NCBI GenBank assembly: GCA_005880075.1
Contig: VBJT01000121.1
Span: 15,674-21,092, forward strand
Direction: 5' to 3'
Source: Chloroflexota bacterium
GTDB lineage: Bacteria; Chloroflexota; Dehalococcoidia; SM23-28-2; RBG-16-64-32
Length of the DNA stretch: 5,419 nucleotides
In this document: positions 1 to 5,419 of the stretch, piece by piece
How the letters are laid out: every line of letters begins with the position of its first letter
Position numbering within the stretch: position 1 is the first letter of the stretch
Notes under the pieces: model-generated
What the model was told of the DNA's origin: nothing
The model's database searches: none
The model's input: only the letters and a program-made list of their open reading frames with translations
Translations under genes and position numbers: made by a program

Positions 1-1
1 T

Positions 2-690
2 CAGGCCTACGCGTTCTTCACTAAGGCGTGCCTACAGCGGTTGCCACAGACATTCACGCTGCCGCGCCATACCGAGACTTACGAGTCGTTTGGTGCGATA
101 GAGGGGGGCGTGCACTATCTCGACCCCGTGCTCAGCGCGATGCGAGAGGGCCGCCGCCTGTACGTTAGCGCCGCAGACGCAGACTTCGAAGTGATCATCG
201 ACGTGCCGGTAGAGCCGGCGGCCGCCTGGCAGTATGTCGTTGACCCAATCGAACGACAGCGTTGGGCCTGCCCGCGCGGTATGACAAGAACCCCGACGCG
301 GAGGAGCCCAACGCGCAGGGACGCCTCGGGGCCGGGGCGAAATCGCACTGTGGTCACGGGCCTGGGCCCATCATGGCCTTCCGCGAGTTCGTCGACTGGC
401 GTCCCTTCTCGTACTTCACGGCGCGGATGAAAACACCGGCCGCCGGCGCCCTTGTGATGGCTCGACCCGTGATCGAGACCATAGAGTTCGCGCCGCTGGG
501 GGATCAGGGCACACGGATCGTGATTCGTTACCGAGAGATCGATCGAAACCCTGTCTTCCGGCTGGTCTCCAAGGCGACACACCTGTTCCTAAAGGCGTTC
601 TGGCGGCGAAGAGGCGCCGAGCCGGCCAGGATCGCGCAGGCAGACCTGTCGGCATGGTCATTGCAGCCGGCTGGTGAGGCGGATAGCTGA
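2..690 (+). pseudogene. DUF2652 / SRPBCC two-domain protein, 5'-truncated by the window edge and frameshifted
   Basis: This is the 3' part of a gene that runs in from the left edge; its reading frame is open from base 2 with no start needed. The first frame (2 to about 262) reads AYAFFTKACLQRL, HTETYESFG and then VIIDVPVEPAAAWQYVVDP. This looks like the end of a DUF2652 domain, related to class III nucleotide cyclases, joined to the first strand and helix of an SRPBCC (START/Bet v1-like) ligand-binding domain. From about 262-290 the homology continues in another frame: NPDAEEPNAQGRLGAGAKSHCGHG (SHCGHG at 343-360), then FVDWRPFSYFT, IETIEFAPLG and TRIVIRYREI, ending at TGA 688-690. The shift equals loss of one base (or gain of two) and must lie after the second-frame stop at 241-243. 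The first frame runs on to 430 with no sensible product. It may be a genuine pseudogene or a sequencing or assembly error; the intact downstream half favours an error or a recent mutation. The protein's role is unknown; a ligand-binding or signalling function is inferred from the folds. Confidence 0.75.
673..679 (+). promoter_or_regulatory. Ribosome binding site supporting a CTG start at 687
   Basis: GGTGAGG, with its GAGG core at 676-679, sits seven bases before CTG 687, a normal Shine-Dalgarno distance. The first ATG in that frame (747) has only pyrimidine-rich sequence (CCTCTGGTTCGACCTC) before it. The site therefore decides the start of the membrane protein gene in favour of 687. It lies within the last codons of the preceding gene, which implies translational coupling. 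Confidence 0.5.
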
Positions 691-1139
691 CACCCGCAAT
701 CACTGCGGCGACCGGCTTCCTCATCGCCGTCCTCTGGTTCGACCTCATGTTCGACGTGCAGGTCTGGCGCTACCGCCGCTCGCCCGAGGTGCCGGAGGAA
801 GCGCTCGATTCGATCGCTCGATACTACCGGCGCGTGACGACGACGGCGTCGCCGATGGGCCGGCTCGTTGGGCTGACGATGCTGGTGCTCCTGGTCGCGC
901 TTGTCGTGCAGGCGATCTGGGGCGACGAGCGGCTATGGGTGAGCTTGGTGTCGATCCCGGCCGCTCTTCTCGGAATCGGCCTGGCGGCGGCGCGAATCTT
1001 CGGTCAGGCGCGGCGCCTGGGGAGACGGCGGGATCCCCCGCCGGTCCAGAGCGAGCTTGCGCGCGGCATTTTCCGCGCACACATCGTCTGTCTGGCGGCA
1101 ATGGTCACGTTGCTGGCCGCGCAGTTAGCCGGCGCTTAG
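687..1139 (+). CDS. Small four-helix integral membrane protein, function unknown
   Basis: I do not recognise the family. The first ATG is at 747 (130 residues), but the frame stays open up to a TAG at 684-686. The upstream codons encode ITAATGFLIAVLWFDLMF, a good hydrophobic helix that would otherwise be cut in half. CTG 687 overlaps the previous TGA as CTGA and has GGTGAGG at the right distance, so I place the start there (150 residues). Predicted helices lie at about residues 4-22, 59-78, 83-104 and 128-148. A polar, charged stretch with RYYRRVTTTASPMGRL lies between helices 1 and 2, and a basic loop (RRLGRRRDPPP) between helices 3 and 4. By the positive-inside rule that basic loop should be cytoplasmic. 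There is no signal peptide cleavage motif, catalytic motif or metal site that I can see. Coupling to the SRPBCC gene suggests co-expression, not a known shared function. Without the CTG start, the gene would be 747-1139. Confidence 0.65.
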   Translation: MTPAITAATGFLIAVLWFDLMFDVQVWRYRRSPEVPEEALDSIARYYRRVTTTASPMGRLVGLTMLVLLVALVVQAIWGDERLWVSLVSIPAALLGIGLAAARIFGQARRLGRRRDPPPVQSELARGIFRAHIVCLAAMVTLLAAQLAGA

Positions 1140-1146
1140 CGTTCTG

Positions 1147-1167
1147 GCTCCTTGCTCCTTGCTCCTA
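1147..1167 (+). repeat. Three tandem copies of a 7-base unit
   Basis: GCTCCTT, GCTCCTT and GCTCCTA follow one another without spacers, with one mismatch in the last copy, in the 48-base gap between the membrane protein and polymerase genes. The rest of the gap shows no convincing promoter, terminator or strong Shine-Dalgarno. The RNA of the plus strand would carry CUCCUU repeatedly, which resembles the 16S rRNA anti-Shine-Dalgarno end. The other strand reads AAGGAGC, but no credible minus-strand gene begins nearby. It may be simple replication slippage. Confidence 0.7.
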
Positions 1168-1187
1168 ATTCAAGCAAGACTGTGCGC

Positions 1188-2597
1188 ATGGCGAAGGCGC
1201 AGCCGGCCGTTCTCGAAGCCGCGGGCACCGAGGTGACGATCACCAACCCGGACAAGGTGATGTTCCCGCAGGCGGGGCACACGAAGCTCGACGTCGCGAA
1301 GTACTACCTCGCTGTCGCCGAAGGTGCGCTGAGGGGCGCCGCCGACCGGCCTAACGTGCTCGTCCGCTATCCGAACGGCGTCGGCGGGGAGTTCTTCTAC
1401 CAGAAGCGCGCGCCGGACTCACGGCCGCCGTGGCTGGAAGTGATAACGATCAGCTTTCCCTCGGGTCGTACGGCATCGGAAGTGGTGCCGCGGGACGCCG
1501 CGGCGCTCGCCTGGATGGCGAACCTCGGCTGCCTGGAGCTGCACCCGCACCCGGTTCGGGCCGACGACCTCGACCACCCCGACGAACTGCGCGTCGATCT
1601 CGATCCCGGGCCGGGCGTGGTCTGGGAGGACGTCCGGCGCGTGGCGCTGGTTGCCCGCGAGGCGCTCGAGGAGCACGGCCTGCGCGGCTGGCCGAAGACC
1701 TCTGGCTCGCGCGGGATGCACATCAACGTCCGCATCGAGCGGCGCTGGACCTTCGATCAAGTACGCCGCGCCGCCCTCGCGCTCGCCCGCGACATCGAAC
1801 GGCGCGCTCCCGCGCTCGCGACAAGCAAGTGGTGGAAGGAAGAACGCCACGGCGTCTTCATCGACTACAACCAGAACGCAAAGGACCGCACAGTCGCTTC
1901 TGCCTGGTCGGTGCGGCCGACGCCTGACGCACGCGTCTCGATGCCGCTGGAATGGGACGAGGTCGCTGACTGCGACCCGACGGCGTTCACGCTGGTCACG
2001 GCCCCGACGCGCTTCGCCGAACGCGGCGACGCGGCCGCCGGGATCGATCAGGCCGCAGGCTCCCTCGACAAACTGCTCGAACTTTCTGCGGAGCAGGAAG
2101 CGGCTGGTCTCGGCGACGCTCCCTGGCCGCCGCACTACGAGAAGAAGCCGGGCGAGCCGCCGCGCGTGATGCCTTCCCGAAAGAAGGGCGCCCCTTCGGG
2201 TAAACCTCGGGGCGAGACGCGGGCGACAAGCCCCGCCCAGACGGGCGCCCGTCCGGGCGGGCGAAGGCAGTCCAAGTATCCGCTGATCACCATAGCGAAG
2301 GCCGAGCACAAAGAGGACGCGCTCGCCGGCCTCGAGCGCTGGAAGGCGCGCCATGCTGAGGCTGCGAAGCGGCTCGAGGTGGACGATGTCCTCGTCGACC
2401 CTATGCGCGGGCGCTACACTACCTGGACGCGCATTCGCGTAAACCTGCGGCACGTCCCGGAAGGCGAGCGCCCAGGAGAGGAGCCGCCGGACCCGGACTA
2501 CGATCCATGGGAGGGCTGGGAATCGGGCGGCCGGTCCAACCTTTATCCTCCGGGGTATCGGAATGCGGGTAAGTCGCGCGGATCATCCGAGGGCTAA
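1188..2597 (+). CDS. Stand-alone LigD-type DNA polymerase/primase domain protein with an extra C-terminal domain
   Basis: This is an archaeo-eukaryotic primase superfamily enzyme of the LigD PolDom type, which adds NTPs or dNTPs at broken ends during bacterial non-homologous end joining. The polymerase domain covers about residues 10-310. N20, K23 and K33 (TNPDK, HTK) match in spacing the 5'-phosphate pocket of Mycobacterium LigD (N13, K16, K26). F69-F70 match its FF pair. DLDPG gives metal-binding D137 and D139, KTSGSRGMH is the nucleotide-binding motif, and IDYNQN gives the third Asp, D226, so the site looks active. A basic, proline-rich linker (about 311-362) leads to a second compact segment (about 363-425: YPLITIAKAEHKEDAL, VLVDPMRGRYTTWTRIRVNL) and an acidic/aromatic tail. 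Ligase and nuclease domains are absent. ATG 1188 fits the family's N-terminus; a TTG at 1152 inside the repeat is possible but has no Shine-Dalgarno. No Ku gene is in view. The stop lies 10 bases before the next start. I give no symbol because ligD implies the ligase. Confidence 0.9.
   Translation: MAKAQPAVLEAAGTEVTITNPDKVMFPQAGHTKLDVAKYYLAVAEGALRGAADRPNVLVRYPNGVGGEFFYQKRAPDSRPPWLEVITISFPSGRTASEVVPRDAAALAWMANLGCLELHPHPVRADDLDHPDELRVDLDPGPGVVWEDVRRVALVAREALEEHGLRGWPKTSGSRGMHINVRIERRWTFDQVRRAALALARDIERRAPALATSKWWKEERHGVFIDYNQNAKDRTVASAWSVRPTPDARVSMPLEWDEVADCDPTAFTLVTAPTRFAERGDAAAGIDQAAGSLDKLLELSAEQEAAGLGDAPWPPHYEKKPGEPPRVMPSRKKGAPSGKPRGETRATSPAQTGARPGGRRQSKYPLITIAKAEHKEDALAGLERWKARHAEAAKRLEVDDVLVDPMRGRYTTWTRIRVNLRHVPEGERPGEEPPDPDYDPWEGWESGGRSNLYPPGYRNAGKSRGSSEG
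2183..2197. repeat. Short inverted repeat in the linker-coding DNA
   Basis: GAAGGG (2183-2188) and CCCTTC (2192-2197) are perfect reverse complements around the three bases CGC. An alternative pairing of CCCGAA (2176-2181) with TTCGGG (2195-2200) is also possible. It sits about 50 bases before a larger palindrome in the same linker-coding segment of the polymerase gene. It may simply reflect GC-rich, low-complexity codons for Lys, Gly, Ala and Pro. Confidence 0.45.
2232..2261. repeat. 30-base near-perfect palindrome within the polymerase gene
   Basis: The centre is a perfect 14-base palindrome, GACGGGCGCCCGTC, at 2240-2253. Outside it, CCCGCCC (2232-2238) pairs with GGGCGGG (2255-2261), leaving only A2239/C2254 unpaired. 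With 14 of 15 possible pairs and almost all of them G:C, the RNA or single-stranded DNA could form a very stable structure with essentially no loop. It is translated in frame as part of the disordered linker (about residues 349-359), between the catalytic domain and the C-terminal domain. Confidence 0.75.
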
Positions 2598-2607
2598 CGG
2601 CGGGAAC

Positions 2608-3585
2608 TTGCGCTACATCATCTACGGCGCGGGCGCGGTCGGCGGCAGCATCGGCGGGCGTTTATTCGAGGCCGGACATGACGTTGTCCTGATCGCGCGC
2701 GGCCCGCACCTGGAAGCGATCCAGCGCGATGGCTTGACGGTGGGGACACCTGACGGCGCGACTACGATGCGGGTCCCGGCGCTTGCTCGCCCGTCTGAAA
2801 TTGAGTGGGGCCCCGAAGACCTTGTGATGCTGACGGTAAAGTCGCAGCACACGGCTGCGGCGCTCGATAACCTCGCAGCGGCGGCCGGGGACATCCGAGT
2901 CGTGTGCGCGCAAAACGGCGTAGCGAACGAGCGCATGGCTCTCCGGAGGTTCTCCCGCGTGTATGCCATGATGGTGATGCTCCCCGCCATGCACCTGACG
3001 CCCGGCGAAGTCGTTATGAACGCTGCTCCGGTCGGTGGGATTCTGGATATTGGCTGTTATCCGGGTGGCGCCGATTCAAGCTGCGAGCACATCGCGCGAG
3101 ACCTGACGGAAGCGGGTTTCGACGCGCGCTTGGACCGCAAGGTGATGCGTCTGAAGTACGGGAAGCTGCTCGAGAACCTGGCGAACGCGGTCCAGGCCCT
3201 GTGTGGACTCGAGGCGGCGGCGGGTGAACTGGTGCGCGCCGTTCGCGCGGAGGGCATCGCCGCGCTCCAAGCAGCGGGCATCGATTTTGCGACCGGGAGC
3301 GAGATGGACCAGCGGCGTGCGCAGTCGGCCATGAAGCTGCGGCCGATCGAGGGCCAAGGGCGAGGCGGCTCGACATGGCAGAGCCTGGCTCGTCGCGCGG
3401 GCAGCGTCGAGACGGACTACCTGAACGGCGAGATCGCGCTGCTGGGGGCGCTTCACGGGGTCCCCACGCCGTACGACCGGCTCTTGCAACGGCTGACCGC
3501 TGAAGCGGCCCGGCAGGAGCGGCCTCCGGGGTCGCACACAGTCGAGGAACTGATGCTACAGGCGAATGCGCCAATAGGGAAATGA
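2608..3585 (+). CDS. Ketopantoate reductase family (ApbA/PanE-like) NADPH-dependent dehydrogenase
   Basis: The N-terminal half is a Rossmann fold opening with YGAGAVGGSIG (residues 6-16), the usual NADP-binding loop, with R31 after the second strand as a likely 2'-phosphate contact. K78 (TVKSQ) and N103 (CAQNG) match Lys72 and Asn98 of E. coli PanE. The all-helical C-terminal domain has K186 (GKLLEN), the equivalent of catalytic Lys176, N190 (Asn180) and E268 (VETDYLNGE, the Glu256 position). The second substrate Asn falls at K+7 rather than K+8. PanE reduces 2-dehydropantoate to pantoate in the cytosol for coenzyme A synthesis, but the family also contains many reductases of other 2-oxo acids, and nothing nearby belongs to pantothenate synthesis. 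I chose TTG 2608 (325 residues) because GAGAVGG then begins at residue 7 as usual. ATG 2563 would add 15 residues that overlap the polymerase gene and have no family counterpart. The gene sits 10 bases after the polymerase stop and overlaps the hydrolase by four bases. Confidence 0.85.
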   Translation: MRYIIYGAGAVGGSIGGRLFEAGHDVVLIARGPHLEAIQRDGLTVGTPDGATTMRVPALARPSEIEWGPEDLVMLTVKSQHTAAALDNLAAAAGDIRVVCAQNGVANERMALRRFSRVYAMMVMLPAMHLTPGEVVMNAAPVGGILDIGCYPGGADSSCEHIARDLTEAGFDARLDRKVMRLKYGKLLENLANAVQALCGLEAAAGELVRAVRAEGIAALQAAGIDFATGSEMDQRRAQSAMKLRPIEGQGRGGSTWQSLARRAGSVETDYLNGEIALLGALHGVPTPYDRLLQRLTAEAARQERPPGSHTVEELMLQANAPIGK

Positions 3586-4571
3586 AGGCGCGTCCAGCTT
3601 CGGAGGGGCCGCTATACCCGTCGATCGAGCCGTACGAACACGGGATGCTGGACGTTGGCGACGGCGACGTCGTGTACTGGGAGGCATGCGGCAACCCGCG
3701 CGGCAAGCCTGCCGTCGTTTTGCACGGCGGCCCCGGTTCGGGATGCACCGACTGGCACCGCCGGCTATTCGATCCCTCCGTTTATCGCATGATGCTCTTC
3801 GACCAGCGCAACTGCGGACGCAGCAGGCCGCACGCGGGCGATCACGACGTCGATCTCGCCAACAACAACACCGCGAATCTCATCGCCGACATCGAGCTGC
3901 TGCGCGAGCATCTCGCGATCGAGCGATGGCTCGTGCTCGGTGGCTCGTGGGGCTGTACGTTGGCACTCGCCTACGCCGAAAAGCACCCGAGCCGGGTCAG
4001 CGAGCTCGTCCTGTTTGGCATTACGACCGGCCGTAGCGCCGAGTTCGACTGGCTGTTCCGAGGAGGCGCGGCGGCTTTCTTCCCTGAGCAGTGGGAACGG
4101 TTGGTTGGGGCACTACCTGTCGCTGAGCGCGATGGCGACATCGTCGACGCTTACTCCCGGTTGTTGGCCGATCCAGAACCCGGTGTGGGGGAGCGAGCGG
4201 CTTACGAGTGGTGCTTGTGGGAGTCGGCCACGCCGACCTGGCCGCCGGCCGGCGGGCTTCTGCCGAGGTTCGAGGACCCGACATTCCGCCTGGCGTTCGC
4301 GCGACTGGTGACGCACTACGTGCGGCATAACGCCTGGATTAGGGACGGCGCCCTTCTGCGCGATGCCGATCGTCTGACCGGCATCCCGGGCGTGATGGTG
4401 AACGGCCGGTTCGACTTCCAGTCTCCTATCGGAAACGCCTGGGCGCTCAAGCGCGCTTGGCCGCAGGCGGAACTGGTGATCGTTGATGACGCCGGACACG
4501 CCGCAGACAACGCTGGCATCACCTGTGAGTTGGTGCGCGCCACCGATCGTTTCGCGGGCCTGAGCGGGTAG
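3582..4571 (+). CDS. Alpha/beta hydrolase, proline iminopeptidase (prolyl aminopeptidase, peptidase S33) family
   Basis: The family releases N-terminal proline from peptides. This 329-residue cytosolic protein has the family length and order of motifs: HGGPGSG at 48-54 (oxyanion region), DQRNCGRS, the nucleophile elbow GGSWG at 120-124 with Ser122, NGRFDF with Asp278, and DAGHAAD with His306, so the catalytic triad is complete. The cap domain contains LWESATPTWPP with Glu214, matching Glu204 of the Serratia enzyme, which helps bind the substrate amino group. The second recognition Glu (Glu232 in the Serratia motif IENHYF) is replaced: here the segment reads LVTHYV, with Val243. GGSWGCT and DQRNC also differ from the usual GGSWGST and DQRGC. 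The substrate may therefore not be N-terminal proline, and I withhold the symbol pip. ATG 3582 overlaps the previous stop as ATGA, and LYPSIEPYEHGMLDVGDG follows as expected for the family. An AGGGA lies only one base upstream, so translation probably depends on coupling. Confidence 0.88.
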   Translation: MKARPASEGPLYPSIEPYEHGMLDVGDGDVVYWEACGNPRGKPAVVLHGGPGSGCTDWHRRLFDPSVYRMMLFDQRNCGRSRPHAGDHDVDLANNNTANLIADIELLREHLAIERWLVLGGSWGCTLALAYAEKHPSRVSELVLFGITTGRSAEFDWLFRGGAAAFFPEQWERLVGALPVAERDGDIVDAYSRLLADPEPGVGERAAYEWCLWESATPTWPPAGGLLPRFEDPTFRLAFARLVTHYVRHNAWIRDGALLRDADRLTGIPGVMVNGRFDFQSPIGNAWALKRAWPQAELVIVDDAGHAADNAGITCELVRATDRFAGLSG

Positions 4572-4572
4572 G

Positions 4573-5397
4573 ATGCTTCAGATGCGACGGACCAACCCCT
4601 CGCTCACCGAAGACTACGACTACTATCCGCGGATTGAGGCGGAGTTCCAGTCGGCGCTCGACCAGAGTTTGAACCCGCGCGGTCCGGAGCTACTCTATGA
4701 GATCGTCGGAGACCTCGGCCTGCCCGCGAAGACGGACGCCCTCGACCTCGGCTGCGGCGAAGGCCGGTTCGCGCTGGAACTGGCAAAGCGTTTTACATTT
4801 CGCGTTACCGGGATCGATCCAGTGCCAAGGAACATCGAGGTGTCGAATCAGCAGCTAAGGGACGCGACGAAACGGGACCCTCAGCTCGCTGATCTCCTTC
4901 GCTTCGAGCTCGGAGCCGTCGAGACGCTGGCTCTCGCGGAATCAAGCATCGATCTCATCTGGTGCCGCGAGGTGCTTGCCCTCGTCGAAGACCTCGCCAG
5001 CGCATTCGTCGAGTGCCGCCGCGTCTTACGTGCTCAAGGGCGCATGCTCATCTATCAAAACTGCCGCACCGCCCGCCTTGAGCCGCGCGAAGCCGAGCTG
5101 CTTGGAGCGACCGGAAGATTCGACGCACGAGAGATGGAAGGAGCCTTCGAGGCGGCAGGTTTCGAAGCCGAGCAGTTCATGGATCTCGGCAGCGAGATCG
5201 GCGAGCACATCGAGGAACAGACCGGCGAGGCAAGTCGGCGCCTGCGCCACGCCGCTCGGTTGCTACGCGACCCGCAGCGCTACATCGCTCAGTTCGGCCA
5301 GACCGCCTACGACATCATGCTCGGCGACTGCCTCTGGCATGTGTACCGAAGGATCGGGAAGCTCAGCGGCCGGCTGTACCTGCTGAAAACATCCTAG
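4573..5397 (+). CDS. Class I SAM-dependent methyltransferase, substrate unknown
   Basis: This is a 274-residue soluble protein with a Rossmann-like methyltransferase core. Motif I is DLGCGEGRF starting at Asp58. VTGIDP places the ribose-binding acidic residue at Asp82. The motif IV region SIDLIWCREVL holds Asp127, and RVLRAQGRMLIYQ is the post-motif strand of the Methyltransf_11/25 type. An N-terminal segment (DYDYYPRIEAEFQSALDQSL) and about 100 C-terminal residues ending in LWHVYRRIGKLSGRLYLLKT flank the core. The last part resembles the cap and strands 6-7 of small-molecule or lipid-type methyltransferases, but I cannot assign a substrate. No zinc-binding cysteines or membrane helix are seen. 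ATG 4573 lies one base after the hydrolase stop. ATG 4582, three codons later, has AGGA at 4570-4573 at a good distance and may be the real start. Co-transcription with the hydrolase and dehydrogenase is very likely. Confidence 0.87.
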   Translation: MLQMRRTNPSLTEDYDYYPRIEAEFQSALDQSLNPRGPELLYEIVGDLGLPAKTDALDLGCGEGRFALELAKRFTFRVTGIDPVPRNIEVSNQQLRDATKRDPQLADLLRFELGAVETLALAESSIDLIWCREVLALVEDLASAFVECRRVLRAQGRMLIYQNCRTARLEPREAELLGATGRFDAREMEGAFEAAGFEAEQFMDLGSEIGEHIEEQTGEASRRLRHAARLLRDPQRYIAQFGQTAYDIMLGDCLWHVYRRIGKLSGRLYLLKTS

Positions 5398-5418
5398 GCG
5401 ACTTCGTGGAGCGTCGCC
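5397..5418 (+). terminator. Possible hairpin right after the methyltransferase stop
   Basis: GGCGAC (5397-5402) and GTCGCC (5413-5418) form a perfect six-base stem with a ten-base loop, starting on the last base of the stop codon. This could be the stem of an intrinsic terminator ending the gene cluster. The window stops one base later, so a following T-run cannot be seen. In DNA this GC-rich, a chance stem is also plausible. Confidence 0.3.
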
Positions 5419-5419
5419 G

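Noticed and set aside
674..1168. A 164-codon plus-strand frame overlapping the membrane protein gene
   Set aside because: Its product is Arg-, Ala- and Gly-rich with no helices or motifs, while the competing frame encodes four clear membrane helices.
1419..2453. A 344-codon open frame on the minus strand opposite the polymerase gene
   Set aside because: GC-rich coding DNA often leaves long antisense frames open. Its translation is Arg-, Ala- and Pro-rich without recognisable motifs, whereas the plus-strand frame has complete catalytic motifs.
2563..2607. ATG 2563 as the start of the reductase
   Set aside because: It adds 15 polar residues unlike any family N-terminus, whereas TTG 2608 puts the nucleotide-binding loop at the normal position.
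3014..3748. A 244-codon minus-strand frame opposite the reductase and hydrolase junction
   Set aside because: It spans the boundary of two well-supported plus-strand genes and encodes low-complexity Ser/Arg/Pro-rich sequence, so it is a shadow frame.
4242..4255. Perfect 14-base palindrome CCGCCGGCCGGCGG in the hydrolase gene
   Set aside because: It encodes the Pro-Pro-Ala-Gly-Gly stretch expected in this subfamily, and simple CCG/GGC codons explain it. It does not extend beyond 14 bases.
1..5419. Search for tRNA or rRNA genes, CRISPR arrays, transposases, attachment sites and riboswitches
   Set aside because: Nothing convincing was seen by eye. Almost all bases are accounted for by coding sequence, and the longest clear intergenic gap is 48 bases.

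Overview
The window is a compact stretch of GC-rich bacterial DNA. Every gene I can support lies on the plus strand, with overlaps or very short gaps, and no RNA gene, CRISPR array, insertion sequence or integrase is visible. The high GC content and protein types (a DUF2652/SRPBCC protein, a free-standing LigD-type polymerase with an extra C-terminal domain, an actinobacterial/Chloroflexota-style proline iminopeptidase relative) suggest Chloroflexota or Actinomycetota, or an uncultured relative. This is inference; nothing here fixes the taxon.

Layout. Positions 2-690 hold the 3' part of a gene entering from the left edge. It encodes the end of a DUF2652 (cyclase-homology-like) domain followed by an SRPBCC domain, and its frame is broken near 262-290. 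Positions 687-1139 encode a small four-helix membrane protein of unknown function; it appears to start at a CTG that overlaps the previous stop codon. A 48-base gap follows, with three copies of a heptamer. Positions 1188-2597 encode a LigD-type primase-polymerase (PolDom) without ligase or nuclease domains, carrying a second small conserved-looking domain after a basic linker. The DNA encoding that linker contains a 30-base near-perfect palindrome. Positions 2608-3585 encode a ketopantoate-reductase-family dehydrogenase with a TTG start. Positions 3582-4571 encode an alpha/beta hydrolase of the proline iminopeptidase family, overlapping the previous gene by four bases. Positions 4573-5397 encode a class I SAM-dependent methyltransferase starting one base after the previous stop. 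The last 22 bases form a possible hairpin.

Working together. The spacing suggests one or two transcription units: dehydrogenase, hydrolase and methyltransferase are very likely co-transcribed, and the polymerase ends only 10 bases before the dehydrogenase. No common pathway is obvious. The polymerase points to end-joining or gap-filling repair, but no Ku or ligase is present here. The other three are generic small-molecule enzymes. I do not see a clearly new multi-gene system. The points most worth a second look are the polymerase's appended domain, the palindrome in its linker, the altered substrate-recognition residues of the hydrolase, and the broken first gene.
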